DNA from: Flammeovirga sp. EKP202 | GTDB lineage: Bacteria > Bacteroidota > Bacteroidia > Cytophagales > Flammeovirgaceae | Length of the DNA: 64,000 bases | Direction of reading: 5' to 3' | Assembly: GCF_014534745.1 (NCBI RefSeq) | Contig: NZ_JACVVP010000012.1 | Span: forward strand, 62,001-126,000 | In this document: in pieces, positions 62,033-64,000 of the stretch | Layout: every line of letters starts with the position of its first letter | Numbering within the stretch: position 1 is the stretch's first letter | Notes under the pieces: generated by a model | Database searches by the model: none | Told to the model about the DNA's origin: nothing | Seen by the model: the letters and a program-made list of their open reading frames with translations, nothing else | Program-made: the position numbers and the translations under genes

Positions 62033-64000
62033 ATGTTCAATTACAAGAGCATCAAGCGTATCAGTACTATTGCTAGTATTGTGAGTTGGATACTCTTGTT
62101 GATGATTGGTGTACGTGAACAATACCTCACCGATTATAATATCGCACATGCTCCTTTCCCATCATTTGTAAAAGGATTAATACTCAATATATGGATTATT
62201 TCTTCTTACTTTCTGATTTGGCTTTATTTTCAGCCTAAAGAACGGGATTTTCAAGGACTATTGTGGCAGATTTTTGTCGTTGCATTATTGTCTACACTCC
62301 TTTCTATGGGAGTCAATTTATTGCTCACCTGGCTTAGGGATGAATTACAATATAACCTACCTTTTCTCTATGCCATCTTTTTCCATATTGAGTTTTCGCT
62401 TCTGATGACATTACTGATCAGTACTTTTGTCACCTGGAAAAAACTCATATTATTCGAACAAACACAATTCACGCATTATACATGGCTTGCATTTGAGATC
62501 TTTTTAGGATTAACAATGCTTGCTCACTTTATCAGAATTGGAACTATTGATGATATCTATTTTAAAATCCCGATTGCATTTTTAATCATTTGGATTCTAA
62601 TGATTTCGATTAATGTAAGATGGGTTCCTCATCTCAATTTCCAACAAAAAGTTCAAGGTATTTTCAAGCTGGCATTTATCATGTTGGCTTTTAGTTATTT
62701 CGTTGCAAGTTTTAGATTTTACTTTTATGAGCAATCTTTAATTAGTGATGATTTAATCAAAAACTTATTCCCTGTTACACTTTTCCTCTTTGTTTTTGTT
62801 TATGCTGTATCAGCAGCTTTATTTATGCTGTTCAGTTTGCCTACTTCTTCTGTTTTTGAGAAAAAAGAACAAGAGATTAGCAGTTTCAGAGACCTAAGTT
62901 TAGCGGTAAGAGATGGGAAACAAGACACTGATGTTTATAAAGTATTATTGCATAGTTCACTGAAAAGTATTCAGGCTGATGCCGGATGGATTGTAGATAA
63001 TGACTTCAATGTGAAAGTGATATATGGCATCGATAAAGAAGATATTCTTGTGGTCAACCAAGACCTAAAGGATGCCGAGTACAATGGTTCTCAACCCATC
63101 AAACTCAACTTCCAACCTTACTTCCGCAAGGAGAATGTCAATAGAAATTACCGTTCTATTATTGCACTTCCTATCATTGTTGACACAGAAGTCAAAAGTT
63201 CTCTAGTTTTAGTGAAGAGACTTCATAACGCCATTGACTCTGTAATGCAGTCTACGGTCAATACCTATGTTGCTCAAGCGGGCATTGCACTTTTCAACCT
63301 CGATCTATTATCCAATGCGGTCAAGAATGAGGTTTATAAAAACAGTATGCAAATTGCCAAACAAACGCAAGAAGCATTAATGCCGAAGAAGCAAGAAATC
63401 AATGAAAATATAGAAGTTTATGTTACTTGGGAACCTGCTATTGTGGTAGGAGGTGACTATTATGACATGCACCGATTAAACGACCATGAAGTAAGCTTTA
63501 TCATTGCCGATGTATCTGGTAAAGGACCTAAAGCGGCTTTCAACATGGCTCAGATGAAAGGTATTTATCATTCATTGGCTCGTGAAGAAGGTATTAAACC
63601 TGATGAGTTCTTTACTAAAGCCAATGCAGCTCTAACAGGCTGTATTCAAAGGGATACTTTTATTACTGCCACTTATCTTCATATCAATACTGAATTACAA
63701 AAAGTAGATTATGCGAGAGCAGGTCACTGCCCTACATTATATTATAGTAATGCTACAAACGAAGCTACTTTCCTAGACAATAGAGGACTGGGACTTGGTA
63801 TTGTGAGAAACAACTCCTACAAGAAATTCATCCACAATCACGAAATCCATTATCAGCCTGGAGATATTATGATTCTTTATACTGATGGTATTACTGAAGC
63901 GAGAAGTAAAAATGGAGTTGATGAATATGGCTATGATTATATGAAAGCTATCCTTGAAAAAAGCAAAGACGAACCACTAAAAATTATTGCTAATAAGATA
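62033..64000 (+). CDS. SpoIIE-type PP2C phosphatase with membrane domain, 3'-truncated by window edge
   Basis: Membrane-bound serine phosphatase (RsbU/SpoIIE type), incomplete at the right edge. MFNYKSIKRIS is followed by about seven membrane helices (about 10-285), then a coiled segment (EKKEQEISSFRDLSLAV) and a GAF-like domain (about 310-450). The phosphatase domain starts near 450: VVGGDYYDMH (about 471-480), IADVSGKGPKAAF (about 490-502), ARAGHCPTLYY and ILYTDGITEAR (about 614-624) carry the metal-binding Asp residues. Open to base 64000 (656 residues). Such proteins act on anti-sigma antagonists in partner-switching or output control; no partner is visible here. Confidence 0.9.
   Translation, partial: MFNYKSIKRISTIASIVSWILLLMIGVREQYLTDYNIAHAPFPSFVKGLILNIWIISSYFLIWLYFQPKERDFQGLLWQIFVVALLSTLLSMGVNLLLTWLRDELQYNLPFLYAIFFHIEFSLLMTLLISTFVTWKKLILFEQTQFTHYTWLAFEIFLGLTMLAHFIRIGTIDDIYFKIPIAFLIIWILMISINVRWVPHLNFQQKVQGIFKLAFIMLAFSYFVASFRFYFYEQSLISDDLIKNLFPVTLFLFVFVYAVSAALFMLFSLPTSSVFEKKEQEISSFRDLSLAVRDGKQDTDVYKVLLHSSLKSIQADAGWIVDNDFNVKVIYGIDKEDILVVNQDLKDAEYNGSQPIKLNFQPYFRKENVNRNYRSIIALPIIVDTEVKSSLVLVKRLHNAIDSVMQSTVNTYVAQAGIALFNLDLLSNAVKNEVYKNSMQIAKQTQEALMPKKQEINENIEVYVTWEPAIVVGGDYYDMHRLNDHEVSFIIADVSGKGPKAAFNMAQMKGIYHSLAREEGIKPDEFFTKANAALTGCIQRDTFITATYLHINTELQKVDYARAGHCPTLYYSNATNEATFLDNRGLGLGIVRNNSYKKFIHNHEIHYQPGDIMILYTDGITEARSKNGVDEYGYDYMKAILEKSKDEPLKIIANKI

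Overview
The window (about one third G+C by eye, TAnnTTTG-type -7 elements, weak Shine-Dalgarno signals, SusC/SusD, FecI/FecR-type regulators, lipoproteins and many outer-membrane barrels) comes from a Bacteroidota chromosome. The gene content (GH2 + GH29 glycosidases, two-domain glycosyltransferases, DUF6048/DUF6452 pair, PCMD protein) points to a marine Cytophagales-like organism such as the Flammeovirga group. The genus is an inference; no rRNA is present. No tRNA, rRNA, CRISPR array, phage or plasmid backbone was seen.

Layout. 1-3.3 kb: the end of a GH2 glycosidase and a GH29 alpha-fucosidase lipoprotein, probably one saccharide-use operon. 3.4-7.9 kb: small outer-membrane barrels, tsaE-ald, a GNAT enzyme and a DUF4112 protein. 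7.9-9.8 kb: a two-gene AAA ATPase + RloB/TOPRIM-like cassette resembling RloAB/AbiL, the most defence-like unit here. 9.9-16.5 kb: miaB, a DUF5916 outer-membrane protein, pabB and miaE. 16.9-24.6 kb: a TPP-riboswitch-led thiamin operon thiS-thiC-tenI-like-thiD-thiE-thiG-thiH-thiF with unusual purine/pyrimidine inverted repeats in its spacers. 24.7-29.6 kb: a dolichyl-phosphate-mannose-synthase-like glycosyltransferase (possibly leaderless) and a convergent, translationally overlapped MsbA-like exporter / double glycosyltransferase / glycosyltransferase operon. 29.9-37.0 kb: an SDR-like protein, a barrel + beta-propeller + CnaB-like fusion, a PCMD lipoprotein, barrels and the DUF6048/DUF6452 pair. 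37.2-41.5 kb: a marR-fadN-fadA beta-oxidation operon. 41.8-46.5 kb: an ABC exporter, a sigma factor, adk and obgE. 46.5-53.9 kb: an ECF sigma factor divergent from fecR-susC-susD-phosphodiester glycosidase, a polysaccharide-utilisation-type locus. 54-64 kb: dps; a RAYT-type HUH transposase relative flanked by inverted composite REP-like hairpins and apparently missing one catalytic histidine; oligopeptidase B; a TPR protein; DUF2851; an ArsR regulator; a POTRA/D15 protein; and the start of a SpoIIE-type phosphatase that runs off the right edge.

How the genes work together. ThiC/ThiD make the pyrimidine; ThiS/ThiF/ThiG/ThiH (plus a probable tautomerase) make the thiazole; ThiE joins them, under TPP control. 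FadN and FadA complete the beta-oxidation spiral under a MarR regulator. MiaB and MiaE act in series on the same tRNA base. The sigma/FecR pair and the STN domain of SusC form a trans-envelope signalling chain that should switch on uptake of a glycan, probably one with a sugar phosphodiester. All assignments were read from sequence alone; no database search was run.
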